In this document: piece by piece, positions 28,051-36,513 of the stretch | How positions within the stretch are numbered: the first letter of the stretch is position 1 | How the letters are laid out: each line of letters starts with the position of its first letter | Position numbers and translations under genes: made by a program | The notes under the pieces: model-generated | Seen by the model: the letters and a program-made list of their open reading frames with translations, nothing else | Databases searched by the model: none | What the model was told of the DNA's origin: nothing | NCBI RefSeq assembly: GCF_001592745.1 | Contig: NZ_LUKD01000001.1 | Coordinates: 1,322,848 to 1,386,847 of the forward strand | DNA length: 64,000 nucleotides | Reading direction: 5' to 3' | Origin: Bdellovibrio bacteriovorus | GTDB lineage: Bacteria; Bdellovibrionota; Bdellovibrionia; Bdellovibrionales; Bdellovibrionaceae

Positions 28051-29724
28051 ATGAATATCTTTTCTTATCTTCAATCAGGTTTATCAGCAATCATCCCCTT
28101 TGTTATTTTGCTCGGAATTTTGATTTTCGTGCATGAGCTTGGACACTTCCTTGTCGCTCGTTGGTGTGGCGTTCGTGTTGAAGTTTTCAGTTTGGGATTT
28201 GGCAAAAAGCTTTTGAAATATAAAAAAGGCGACACGACTTATGCGCTTTCACTGATCCCATTAGGCGGTTACGTGAAAATGTTTGGCGAGCAGCCGGGCG
28301 ATAATATTTCTGAGGAAGATAAGAAACATTCGTTCACGCACAAAAATGTGTGGCAAAGAATCGCGGTCGTTATCGCGGGTCCTTTGATGAACTTCTTCTT
28401 TGCGGTATTGATTTTCTTTGCAGTCGCTTTGATTGGTGAAGACGCTAAGACGCCGGTTGTTGGTGACGTAGCTCAGAATACTCCTGCCTATGCGGCAGGT
28501 TTCCGTTCTGGTGATAAAATCGTGTCTATCAATGAAGCTCAAGTGAACACTTGGGAAGATTTGCAACGTGCTTTGAGCTTAAAAGAAAACCACAATCTTC
28601 ATATCGACGTTGTCGTTCAACGCGAAGGTTCTGGCGAGACAGCTAAAATTGCAACAGACGCAAAAGCAGAACCAAATCCAAATGTTCTAAGTTCCTATGA
28701 ATATGTCGCAAATGTTGATGGTTTAAGTCCTTACTCTGCGGGAACAACTATTGGGGTGCTTCAAGGTTCTCCACTAGCTGCTTTAGGAGTTCAAACCGGC
28801 GATTCAATCACCGCCATCAATGGCCAAAAAGTCGCTTACTGGCGTCAGCTTGAAGACACTTTGGCGAAACAGAATTCCAAGGAAGCGTTGACGTTAGAAG
28901 TTCTTGGAATGCGCGAAGGCGATAAGGAAGCAAAGCCAATCACGGTGACTTTGGCTCCGACGGAATCTATTAAAACTTATTCAATGGCAAGCCTGGGGTT
29001 TGAAAGCTCTGAACTTTATTTGAGCAAAGTGATGGACAATTCTCCGGCGAAAGCAGCAGGTCTTCATGCGATGGACCGTTTGGTCTCTATCAATAATGTG
29101 ACGCTGAAAAAGTGGGAAGATGTCATCAACAACATCAAATCTTTTGATGGCAAAAACCCGGTAGCGTTGACAGTTTTGCGTGATGGTCAGAATTTAAATT
29201 TAAACATCACTCCTAAGATGACGACTCAAATGCTGCCAACAGGCACTGAAGAAAAGCGTTATACGATCGGTATTGCGCCGATAGCGAATATCGCAGCTCC
29301 CGAGTTGATGGTGGTTCGTTCCGAAAATCTGGGACAAGCCTTCGTGCGTGGCGTGGAAAAAACTTGGGACGTGTCAGTAATGACCGTGATGAGTTTCGTT
29401 CGTTTGTTCCAAGCGAAGATTTCTCCTAAAAATATCGGTGGTGTGATTTCTATCGGTCAGGCCGCTAGCGAAACGTTCAAGATTGGTTTGACTCAGTTCT
29501 TGCAAATGATGGCGATTATTTCCGTCAATCTTTTCATCCTGAACTTGTTGCCAATTCCAGTTTTGGATGGTGGACACTTGGTGTTCTATGCCATCGAAGT
29601 TGTGAAAGGTGCGCCGCTGAGCATGCGTAAGATGGAGCTTGCTCAACAAGTGGGTCTTGCGTTACTGATGAGCCTCATGATTTTTGCTCTATTTAACGAC
29701 TTCACTCGTATTCTCGGTCTATGA
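28051..29724 (+). CDS. rseP: RIP site-2 protease RseP with apparent three PDZ domains
   Basis: 557 residues, about 100 more than E. coli RseP. The zinc motif HELGH (28-32) is in the first helix and NLLPIPVLDGGH (498-509) near the end. Between them I count three PDZ-like units, each with an aGxxxGDxIxxIN-type core: about 130-210, 235-310 and 325-400. RseP cuts membrane anti-sigma factors and signal-peptide remnants. No SD is visible; TAGAAT at 28039-28044 ends six bases before the ATG, so transcription could be leaderless. It overlaps tsaB by four bases. Confidence 0.93.
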   Translation: MNIFSYLQSGLSAIIPFVILLGILIFVHELGHFLVARWCGVRVEVFSLGFGKKLLKYKKGDTTYALSLIPLGGYVKMFGEQPGDNISEEDKKHSFTHKNVWQRIAVVIAGPLMNFFFAVLIFFAVALIGEDAKTPVVGDVAQNTPAYAAGFRSGDKIVSINEAQVNTWEDLQRALSLKENHNLHIDVVVQREGSGETAKIATDAKAEPNPNVLSSYEYVANVDGLSPYSAGTTIGVLQGSPLAALGVQTGDSITAINGQKVAYWRQLEDTLAKQNSKEALTLEVLGMREGDKEAKPITVTLAPTESIKTYSMASLGFESSELYLSKVMDNSPAKAAGLHAMDRLVSINNVTLKKWEDVINNIKSFDGKNPVALTVLRDGQNLNLNITPKMTTQMLPTGTEEKRYTIGIAPIANIAAPELMVVRSENLGQAFVRGVEKTWDVSVMTVMSFVRLFQAKISPKNIGGVISIGQAASETFKIGLTQFLQMMAIISVNLFILNLLPIPVLDGGHLVFYAIEVVKGAPLSMRKMELAQQVGLALLMSLMIFALFNDFTRILGL

Positions 29725-30425
29725 AAGTATTAGCTATGGAAACCAGCACTCTGCTTGGCGGAGTTGCTGTTGTCATCGATGGACAAGTGGTTGCAGAGGA
29801 ATCTTCCTTGCGCCAGAAAACCCATAGCGAAAACATCAGTCCTTTTGTTGATCATTGTTTAAAAAAAGCCCACTTAAAACTTGAAGATATCGACGTCTTT
29901 GCGGTGGGCCGGGGGCCTGGCAGCTTCACCGGAATTCGGGTCGCCGCCAATGCCGGAAAAACTTTTGCCTATAGCTTTAATAAACCCATGGTCACTATCG
30001 ACACCTTGATGCTGTTAGCGGCTCAGGTGAAAGACAAAAGTAAACCGGCTCTTTCCATTATCAACGCTTATAAGAACATGGTGTACATGGGTCTTTTCGA
30101 TATCACGGGTGCTGAGCCGATTTATATCAAAGGTCCAGACGCAGTTCCCGTCCGTGAACTTAAAAACCACATCCACTCAGATTGTTTGGTTGTTGGTGAC
30201 GGTTGGGAAGCCTATAGCGAATACTTCCCTGAAGAATTAATGAAAAAGTTTTCTCGCGATCCGCAACTTCCCGATCACGCTTTGGCGTCAACACTCGGGC
30301 TGATGGCGGAACGCCGGGCTTTATCGGGCCGAACCTTGGACTGGAAATCTTTTGTTCCCCTTTATATCCGTGCCTCCGAAGCCGAAGAGACAAAAAAAGG
30401 AATTTTAATCTCGCCGCTTAAGTAG
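29721..30425 (+). CDS. tsaB: tRNA t6A biosynthesis protein TsaB
   Basis: 234 residues, usual length. An ASKHA-fold protein: METSTLLGGVAV near the start and the family motif GRGPGSFTGIRVAA (about 63-76). TsaB partners TsaD and TsaE in forming N6-threonylcarbamoyladenosine at position 37 of ANN-decoding tRNAs. It is coupled to rseP by an ATGA overlap and followed closely by the MinD-like gene. Confidence 0.94.
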   Translation: MKVLAMETSTLLGGVAVVIDGQVVAEESSLRQKTHSENISPFVDHCLKKAHLKLEDIDVFAVGRGPGSFTGIRVAANAGKTFAYSFNKPMVTIDTLMLLAAQVKDKSKPALSIINAYKNMVYMGLFDITGAEPIYIKGPDAVPVRELKNHIHSDCLVVGDGWEAYSEYFPEELMKKFSRDPQLPDHALASTLGLMAERRALSGRTLDWKSFVPLYIRASEAEETKKGILISPLK

Positions 30426-30435
30426 AGGATGCATC

Positions 30436-31407
30436 ATGGAAAGAGATCTTCATAAGGCCTATTTGGAATCGTTGGAGTTTCAAAAAACTTCGAGTGAAAA
30501 CACAGACACCAAATTATGGGTTGTTGCTTCTGGTAAAGGTGGCGTAGGTAAAACCTTTGTTTCTTCCAGTTTGGGAATCACTCTTTCAAAACTAGGTCAC
30601 TCGGTTGTCATCGTAGATCTTGATCTGAGTGGCGCCAATATTCACACCTCTTTAGGACTTCCACCTTCACACATGAATGTTCGCCACTTTTTTGAGGGAG
30701 TTAAAACTCTTCAAGAGCTAGTGATCCCAACGCCATTCCCACATCTTTCTTATGTTCAAGGTTTTTGGGATTCTTGGACTCCGACTGATTTTTCTTACAC
30801 TCAAGTTCAAAGTCTTTTGCCAGAGCTTAAGAAGCTACGTGCTGACTATGTGATCGTTGACATGGGTGCCGGCGCTTTAGAAGCGCACCTAGAACTTTTC
30901 AAAGCTGCTGACGAAAAATTTCTGATTACGACTCCTGAACCGACAAGCATCGAAAAGACATATCGCTTTATCGAAGCTTTCGTTTGCCATTCTTTGCGCC
31001 AGAATTCGACTCCGGATGCTTACGGCAATATGATTTCAACTTTAAGAAATCACCGCCAAAGAACTTTGGAAAAACCTTTTTCGTTTAGATCTTACTTGAA
31101 AGAGCAAACGGGATTTCAGTATGACTTCTTTGAAGCTCTTTCATCGACCCCAGTTCGCTTGATTGTGAACTCCGCTCGCAGCCAATCCAACGCCGATTTA
31201 GGTCATTCGATTAAGAGTGTCTGCAATAAATACTACGACTTAGGTATTGATTTTACGGGTGCGATCGATTTCGACAACGCTGTGTGGCAGTCGATTCGTT
31301 CACGTGAACATGTCTTGGTAGCTCAGCCTTTCACTGCTTTAGCGGGACAATTTTTAACGACCTGCAAACAACTTATTGATCCCGAGGAGCTTCGCGCCGT
31401 AGTATAA
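30436..31407 (+). CDS. MinD/ParA-family P-loop ATPase
   Basis: 323 residues. Deviant Walker A ASGKGGVGKTF (about 31-41) with the signature lysine, switch I region DLDLSGANIH and Walker B VIVDMGAG are intact. The family includes MinD, FlhG and other membrane- or pole-positioning ATPases. The C-terminal half contains an extra region after about 210 unlike E. coli MinD. It has no obvious amphipathic MinD tail. The next gene (J/HTH protein) is eight bases away, which suggests a functional pair. Role unknown; flagellar or polar positioning is a guess. Confidence 0.8.
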   Translation: MERDLHKAYLESLEFQKTSSENTDTKLWVVASGKGGVGKTFVSSSLGITLSKLGHSVVIVDLDLSGANIHTSLGLPPSHMNVRHFFEGVKTLQELVIPTPFPHLSYVQGFWDSWTPTDFSYTQVQSLLPELKKLRADYVIVDMGAGALEAHLELFKAADEKFLITTPEPTSIEKTYRFIEAFVCHSLRQNSTPDAYGNMISTLRNHRQRTLEKPFSFRSYLKEQTGFQYDFFEALSSTPVRLIVNSARSQSNADLGHSIKSVCNKYYDLGIDFTGAIDFDNAVWQSIRSREHVLVAQPFTALAGQFLTTCKQLIDPEELRAVV

Positions 31408-31415
31408 TAGCTACG

Positions 31416-32042
31416 ATGCAAGCGACGTCACGGTACAACTACTACGAGATTCTTGAACTGACAGCAAATGCACCTCAACACGAGGTGAGTGCTGCCTATG
31501 AACGCGCGCGCACAACGTATTCCGGCGAAAATCCTGCGATCTACACCATCTTTTCTGAACAAGAAGCTCGCGAGCTTTTGGTTCTGATCGAGGAAGCCTA
31601 CCAAGTTCTTGGAAATAAGATTCTTAGAAATATCTATGATCAACGCTTGCTTAGCGGTCGCGCTTCATTGAACGATCTGACTTACGCTTCTATCATTGAG
31701 GCGAGTAAACAAGTCTTCCCAGAGCAAAAAGTTGAAAAGCCTATTCCGACTTTCAAAAAAGACGACGCTTTTGAAAAAGAGATCGCTGCAAAAGAAAACT
31801 GGGACGGAGCTTTCTTACAAAAAGTTCGTGAGTACAAACAGATCTCTGTACAACGCATGAGCGAGATCACAAAGATCAATTCTTACTACGTTACCGCTGT
31901 AGAAAGTATGGATCCATCGGGTCTTCCAGCCGTCGTGTTCGTTCGTGGTTACGTAGTTCAAATCGCTAAAGCCTTGGGTTTGGACGATAAAAAAGTCGCC
32001 GACTCGTACATGAAGAACTTCAAGAACGGTCTTGGAAAGTAA
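31416..32042 (+). CDS. J-like domain plus RodZ-type HTH protein
   Basis: 208 residues. Residues about 8-75 look like a J domain (NYYEILELTANAPQHEV, EAYQVLGNKILRNIYDQRL) but the HPD tripeptide that activates DnaK is absent. Residues about 128-205 form a RodZ-like HTH_25 domain (LQKVREYKQISVQRMSEIT, FVRGYVVQIAKALG). No membrane helix, so it is cytosolic, unlike RodZ. Adjacent to the MinD-like ATPase. The combination is found in related delta-type bacteria as far as I recall, but its function is unknown. Confidence 0.72.
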   Translation: MQATSRYNYYEILELTANAPQHEVSAAYERARTTYSGENPAIYTIFSEQEARELLVLIEEAYQVLGNKILRNIYDQRLLSGRASLNDLTYASIIEASKQVFPEQKVEKPIPTFKKDDAFEKEIAAKENWDGAFLQKVREYKQISVQRMSEITKINSYYVTAVESMDPSGLPAVVFVRGYVVQIAKALGLDDKKVADSYMKNFKNGLGK

Positions 32043-33045
32043 ATCCACTTTGCAAAAAATCAATGTCACCGCGACTTCGGACATGCATGGGCTGCGCCTG
32101 GATAAGGCATTGGCGCTTATCGAGGATGTCGGCACACGTTCACGGGCATCGCACTTGATTGATGCTTCAGCCGTCTTGCTTAATGGAAAGATCGCCAAAG
32201 CTTCCGTTTCCGTAAAAGAAGGCGATCAGATTGAAATCACTTTGCCCGAGCCCGTCCCTACTGAGCTTCAGCCTTATGATCTTAAATTAGATATCCTTTT
32301 TGAAGACGATGATCTCATCGTCATCAACAAGCCCGCTGGCCTTGTGGTGCATCCAGCGGCGGGGCATGCACATGATACTTTGGTGAATGCATTAATTGCT
32401 CATACTGAAGATTTATCTATGAAGTTTGGCGAAGAACGCCCGGGGATCGTACATCGCCTTGATAAAGAAACCAGCGGGGTGATCGTTATCGCGAAAAACG
32501 ATAAAGCGCACGAGTCTTTGACTGCTCAATTCAAAGAACGCAGCACCCATCGCATTTACTATGCAGTCGCAATCGGAACAGCGAGAACTTTGTCATCCGG
32601 AACAATCAAGAGCTTCTTAGCCCGTCATCCAACAGATCGAAAACGATATGCATCGGTATTGGATGATGAAAGAAGACCTTACGTAGATAAAGACGACCCT
32701 CCTTCGCTCGGAAAGTGGGCCGTCACGCATTACGAAGTTTTAAATCGCAAAAGTGGCCTCAGTTATCTAAAACTAAAACTAGAAACTGGAAGAACACACC
32801 AAATCCGCGTGCATCTTTCAGAAAATGGCCTACCGATTGCGGGTGATGTGCTTTACGGTGCGGATAAAAAAACGAAGAACATCGAAGCCCGAGAGACTCA
32901 AGAGTCGATCCGTGGATTGAATAGATTTTTGCTGCACGCTGCAGAGTTGGGATTCACTCATCCCCGCACGCAGGAAAGAATGTTCTTTCAGCAAGACTGG
33001 CCGGAAGACATTTTAACTTTAATAAAAAAATGGGGACTGAGATGA
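32032..33045 (+). CDS. RluA-family pseudouridine synthase (RluD-like)
   Basis: 337 residues. An S4 domain (about 12-75) precedes the catalytic domain with IVHRLDKETSG (catalytic Asp, about 145-155), LKLETGRTHQIRVH and ADKK. It isomerises uridine in rRNA, RluD-like in domain order. TTG at 32032 overlaps the previous stop by 11 bases; TTG at 32050 is an alternative. It overlaps pgeF by four bases, so the three genes are coupled. Confidence 0.88.
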   Translation: MESKSTLQKINVTATSDMHGLRLDKALALIEDVGTRSRASHLIDASAVLLNGKIAKASVSVKEGDQIEITLPEPVPTELQPYDLKLDILFEDDDLIVINKPAGLVVHPAAGHAHDTLVNALIAHTEDLSMKFGEERPGIVHRLDKETSGVIVIAKNDKAHESLTAQFKERSTHRIYYAVAIGTARTLSSGTIKSFLARHPTDRKRYASVLDDERRPYVDKDDPPSLGKWAVTHYEVLNRKSGLSYLKLKLETGRTHQIRVHLSENGLPIAGDVLYGADKKTKNIEARETQESIRGLNRFLLHAAELGFTHPRTQERMFFQQDWPEDILTLIKKWGLR

Positions 33046-33740
33046 ATCTAGAACAAACCGAACTTGGATATGAAATGCGCACCCCGCATTTCACGGTTTT
33101 TCTAGGTGGCATTAACGCCCAACTCACACAACTTAAAGCCGCTTACCCTGATTATTCATTCATGCGCGTAAAACAAATCCACAGCGACGCTGTTGTGGAA
33201 AGCAAAGATGCCCATCTTGACTATCAGACGATCGCGGATGCTCACTTCACTCGCGAAAAAAACTTGGCACTTTGTGTGATTACGGCCGATTGTGTTCCTG
33301 CCTTGATCTATGATCCAACGACGAATTTGATCGCAGGTATACATGCGGGCTGGCGCGGAGTTGCTTCGCGTATCATTCCTAAAACAATTGAAAAACTAGT
33401 CGCCGCTGGAGCAAGACCTCAGAATCTTCATGTTGTGGTCGGACCCCATATTCAGAAATCCAGCTTTGAAGTCGGTATAGATGTGCGCGATCAGATCCTC
33501 ACCAGCTTGGGTCCTTTAAGTACTGAAGAACGAGCTCTGTATTTCGAGACTCTTCCCGATAACAAAGCACTTGTAGATTTAAATCAGGTCGTTCGAACAC
33601 AGCTTCAGCAAGAGGGTGTCGCCGCCGACAACGTATTCCTTTTACACATTGATACGGTGACGGACTCTAGATTTCACTCGTATCGTCGCGATAAAGATAA
33701 GTCCGGAAGACAAATCAGTTTCATTTGCCGTACATCATGA
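33042..33740 (+). CDS. pgeF: Peptidoglycan editing factor PgeF (polyphenol oxidase fold)
   Basis: 232 residues from the ATG at 33042, which overlaps the previous stop as ATGA. Family motifs: KQIHSDAV (about 44-51), CVITADCVPALI and AGIHAGWRGV (about 95-104 region), with the conserved His and Cys metal ligands. Known members prevent wrong residues at the second position of peptidoglycan stem peptides, acting in the cytosol. It is coupled to both neighbours by ATGA overlaps. Confidence 0.9.
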   Translation: MNLEQTELGYEMRTPHFTVFLGGINAQLTQLKAAYPDYSFMRVKQIHSDAVVESKDAHLDYQTIADAHFTREKNLALCVITADCVPALIYDPTTNLIAGIHAGWRGVASRIIPKTIEKLVAAGARPQNLHVVVGPHIQKSSFEVGIDVRDQILTSLGPLSTEERALYFETLPDNKALVDLNQVVRTQLQQEGVAADNVFLLHIDTVTDSRFHSYRRDKDKSGRQISFICRTS

Positions 33741-34318
33741 AAATCCTGCCGCAAGATTTTTATATGGAAGACACCTCGACGGTAGCCAAAGCTCTGTTAG
33801 GAAAAATCTTGCATGTGAAAAAAGGCAAAGAAGAATTTAAAGCACGCATAGTGGAAGTCGAAGCTTACTTAGGAATTAAAGATCCAGCCTGTCACACCTT
33901 TGGAGATCGAAGAACTCCCCGTACAAAATCAATGTATCTGGATGGAGGACATAGCTACGTTTACATGATCTATGGAATGTACTATTGCCTCAACTTTGTG
34001 ACTCGCACCGAAGAGTTTCCCGAAGCGGTTTTGATTCGCGGCGTTCAGCCATTGAATGCCGACACACATGTTAAAAAGAAAGATATTAAAACAAATGGCC
34101 CAGGAAAACTCTGTAAGCATTATCAAATTAATAAAGAACACGACGGATTAAAGCTCTGGAAAAACACGTCTCCCCTTTTTGTTAGTGAAGACGATCATGT
34201 CGTTAAACCAAAGCAAATCATTGCTCGCCCCCGAATCGGCGTCGACTATGCAGGAGAAGCAGCGCAGTGGCCTCTTCGCTTTTATCTTAAAGATAATCTT
34301 TTTATTTCACGTCCCTAA
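33737..34318 (+). CDS. 3-methyladenine DNA glycosylase (AAG/MPG family)
   Basis: 193 residues from ATG at 33737 in an ATGA overlap. AAG-family motifs: RIVEVEAYLG (catalytic Glu, about 42-51), GGHSYVYMIYGMYYCLNFVT-like intercalating-Tyr region, AVLIRGVQP and NGPGKLCKH. It removes alkylated purines such as 3-methyladenine and hypoxanthine from DNA. Last gene of the long operon that starts near rpsB or rseP. Confidence 0.9.
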   Translation: MKILPQDFYMEDTSTVAKALLGKILHVKKGKEEFKARIVEVEAYLGIKDPACHTFGDRRTPRTKSMYLDGGHSYVYMIYGMYYCLNFVTRTEEFPEAVLIRGVQPLNADTHVKKKDIKTNGPGKLCKHYQINKEHDGLKLWKNTSPLFVSEDDHVVKPKQIIARPRIGVDYAGEAAQWPLRFYLKDNLFISRP

Positions 34319-34370
34319 ATTCAGAACGACACTCGTCGCCTGCTTGTTTTCTCAATTCGAAGCAAATAGC

Positions 34371-34432
34371 AGGACCAATGTTTGAAAGCGTAGTGATAAG
34401 TGCGAGCCGAAAACAAAGTTTTCTTTGGTCCT
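34371..34432 (+). other. Structured intergenic element
   Basis: AGGACCAA (34371-34378) pairs with TTGGTCCT (34425-34432); inside, GAAAAC pairs with GTTTTC. Could be a terminator for the AAG gene or a small structured RNA. The rest of 34319-34461 shows nothing else. Confidence 0.3.
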
Positions 34433-34461
34433 CATTTTAGAACAGTGCTAACATTGTAAGC

Positions 34462-35097
34462 ATGAAGGTCTTACCGCAAGTTCAGGATGGGGAACGTTTC
34501 AATACTTTTTCGCACGCTCTAGGTGCTTTTCTTGCGCTTCTTGGTTCTGTTCTTTTAATCGGACTTGCGGCTTCAAAACAAGATACGTGGCGACTGTTTT
34601 CTTTTTCTGTGTATGCCTTTACAACCGTAGGTCTTTACTGCATTTCCACGATGTATCACGGATCCCAAGGACAAAAGAAAAACTTCTATCGCAAGCTTGA
34701 TTACATCGGCATTTACCTGAAGATCGCTGGCAACTACACTCCCTACGCCATTTTAGCACTGCGTGGAAACACCGGCTGGATTGTTCTAGGTGTCGTGTGG
34801 GCATTAGCCGTGCTCGGAATTATGTGGGAACTCGTTGCAACATCGAAGAATCGCAATTTTTCTTTCGCACTCTATGGGATCATGAGTGTCACCGTTTTAC
34901 CTGCATTAAAACAATTGATGGACGCAATTCCTCCAATGGGTTTTGCGATGATCATGGCGGGTTTTATTTCTTATGCTATCGGAGTTTATTTCTTTTTCAA
35001 CGACACCAAAATCAAGCACGGTCACGGCATGTGGCATCTGTGTGTGATGGCTGGAACGGCCTTTCAATATCTCTGCGTATTAATCTATCTGACCTAG
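34462..35097 (+). CDS. Hemolysin III family membrane protein (PAQR/YqfA-like)
   Basis: 211 residues with seven predicted membrane helices. Family motifs: NTFSHALGAFLALLG (His ligand, about 14-28), STMYHGS (about 63-69), YIGIYLKIAGNYTPYA and the C-terminal GHGMWHLCVMAG with paired histidines. PAQR-type proteins are thought to be metal-dependent membrane hydrolases; real substrate in bacteria unclear. No SD, but TAACAT at 34449-34454 ends seven bases before the ATG, so a leaderless mRNA is possible. Confidence 0.85.
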   Translation: MKVLPQVQDGERFNTFSHALGAFLALLGSVLLIGLAASKQDTWRLFSFSVYAFTTVGLYCISTMYHGSQGQKKNFYRKLDYIGIYLKIAGNYTPYAILALRGNTGWIVLGVVWALAVLGIMWELVATSKNRNFSFALYGIMSVTVLPALKQLMDAIPPMGFAMIMAGFISYAIGVYFFFNDTKIKHGHGMWHLCVMAGTAFQYLCVLIYLT

Positions 35098-35115
35098 CCC
35101 TTTTGTCTTTAATAA

Positions 35116-35143
35116 GTGACAGTTCCTTCGTATTCCATACAAT
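35116..35143 (+). promoter_or_regulatory. Sigma-70-like promoter for the PhoD-like lipoprotein gene
   Basis: GTGACA (35116-35121), 16-base spacer, TACAAT (35138-35143). Each hexamer matches consensus at five of six positions. Predicted start about 40 bases before the ATG. Confidence 0.55.
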
Positions 35144-35189
35144 TTAATCATACAACTGAATTCAGGTACATGTCTGGAAGGGTACGACG

Positions 35190-36284
35190 ATGCAACTGAG
35201 ATATTTCTTCGCTGTTTCCATTATTGGTTCTTTGCTGCTTTTAAATCTTTCCTGTGCAGAAAAAAGTCAGGCTCCAGAATCGATGAATTTGAAGCTTCTA
35301 AGAATGCAAGCAGAAGCAAACTATCAGACTGATATCGTGCAAAACCCTGCTTCAGTGAAGAACGTTCAAAGAGTTGCCTTGGTTTCAGGTATTGATCAAT
35401 CTGCTGATCAAAGTTTTTGGAACTCCATTGCGTCTCACAAACCCGATTTGGTCATCGCAACAGGAAACACCGTTCATTCTACGAAAGCTTTCGAAAAACC
35501 TTTGCTTTCCCAATACAAAAAATTAGATGAAAGCGAAGATTACCGCAAAATCCGTCAAAGCATTCCATTCATTGCAACGTGGGATGAGCTTGATTTCGGA
35601 CTACGGCATGGAGACTCTTCTTTTCAAAGTAAGAACGAAAGCCGTGATGCTTTTCTTAAGTACTGGAATTACATTCCGAAGCTTCAACCAAAATCTGCAA
35701 AAGGTGTAGAACACTCTATCATCTTAGGCCCTGCTGGAAAACGTGTGCAAATCATCGTGCTCGACACTCGTTACTATGCAACACCTTGGACCGAAAACGG
35801 TTCTGATGGAAAGTTCAAAAAGAATTGGTCTAAATCCGCAAGTTTGTTGGGTGCGCAACAATGGAGTTGGTTAGCGAACGAGCTTAGAAAAGATTCCGAC
35901 TTCAAAGTGATTGTTTCATCCCTTCAACTTGCCGCAAACACCGATGAAGGAGAGCGCTGGGGACTTTATCCTCACGATCGCCAAAAACTTTTTGATACGA
36001 TTCGCAATGCCGGAGCCAAAAAAGTCGTTGTCGTCAGCGGCAACCGCAACTTCGGTGCTTTAGGTAAAGTCGATATGGAAAACTACGGTCCTCTTTATGA
36101 TTTAACTGTCGGGCCTTTCAATGAGTCAGTCATGAATGCAGAAAAAGATCGTCATTACATCGGTGAGCCCGTTGCTTCCGAAAATTTTGGAATGTTGGAA
36201 TGGGATTGGAAACGTCAGACACTTTACCTAAAAATCTTCGACCGCAATAACAAGCTCGCTAAAGACCTTCGTATCAATATTTAA
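35190..36284 (+). CDS. PhoD-like metallophosphatase-fold lipoprotein, active site altered
   Basis: 364 residues. Lipobox NLSC puts the lipidated Cys at residue 22. Family landmarks of PhoD-like phosphatases are recognisable: HKPDLVIATGNT (83-94), IATWDELDFG (128-137), LLGAQQWSWLANEL (219-232), ERWGLYPHDRQKLF (255-268) and VVSGNRN (281-287). In active members the matching sites read GDN, D-D-H-D/E and SGDRH; here the key Asp and His residues are Asn, Leu or absent. It may therefore bind rather than cut its ligand. Promoter seen upstream, terminator downstream; single-gene unit. Confidence 0.75.
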   Translation: MQLRYFFAVSIIGSLLLLNLSCAEKSQAPESMNLKLLRMQAEANYQTDIVQNPASVKNVQRVALVSGIDQSADQSFWNSIASHKPDLVIATGNTVHSTKAFEKPLLSQYKKLDESEDYRKIRQSIPFIATWDELDFGLRHGDSSFQSKNESRDAFLKYWNYIPKLQPKSAKGVEHSIILGPAGKRVQIIVLDTRYYATPWTENGSDGKFKKNWSKSASLLGAQQWSWLANELRKDSDFKVIVSSLQLAANTDEGERWGLYPHDRQKLFDTIRNAGAKKVVVVSGNRNFGALGKVDMENYGPLYDLTVGPFNESVMNAEKDRHYIGEPVASENFGMLEWDWKRQTLYLKIFDRNNKLAKDLRINI

Positions 36285-36292
36285 CTAGAAAG

Positions 36293-36335
36293 AACCTGGT
36301 TCCTTTTCCCAACGATGGGAAGCAGGTACCTTTTA
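36293..36335 (+). terminator. Hairpin terminator after PhoD-like gene
   Basis: Stem ACCTG/CAGGT with inner stem TTCCCA/TGGGAA and a following CCTTTT. Confidence 0.6.
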
Positions 36336-36338
36336 GGC

Positions 36339-36367
36339 AAAAAAAATCCCGCTGAAGAAGCGGGATT
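36339..36367 (-). terminator. Terminator of tRNA-Phe
   Basis: On the minus strand AATCCCGCT and AGCGGGATT form the stem around TTCTT, followed by a run of T. Confidence 0.85.
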
Positions 36368-36385
36368 GAAGATTCGAAAGAAAAA

Positions 36386-36461
<76 letters not shown>

Positions 36462-36471
36462 ACGGAAATCA

Positions 36472-36500
36472 AGAGACCAAATGTGTATCTTTTGGCCTCT
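36472..36500 (-). terminator. Possible terminator of the cystathionine lyase gene
   Basis: On the minus strand AGAGGCCAAA pairs with TTTGGTCTCT (one G-U). It follows the gene's stop but overlaps the tRNA promoter; weak T-tract. Confidence 0.35.
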
Positions 36501-36510
36501 TTGATGTCAA
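36482..36510 (-). promoter_or_regulatory. Promoter of tRNA-Phe
   Basis: On the minus strand perfect TTGACA (36510-36505), 17-base spacer, TACACA (36487-36482). Predicted start about 14 bases before the tRNA. Confidence 0.6.
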
Positions 36511-36513
36511 CAA

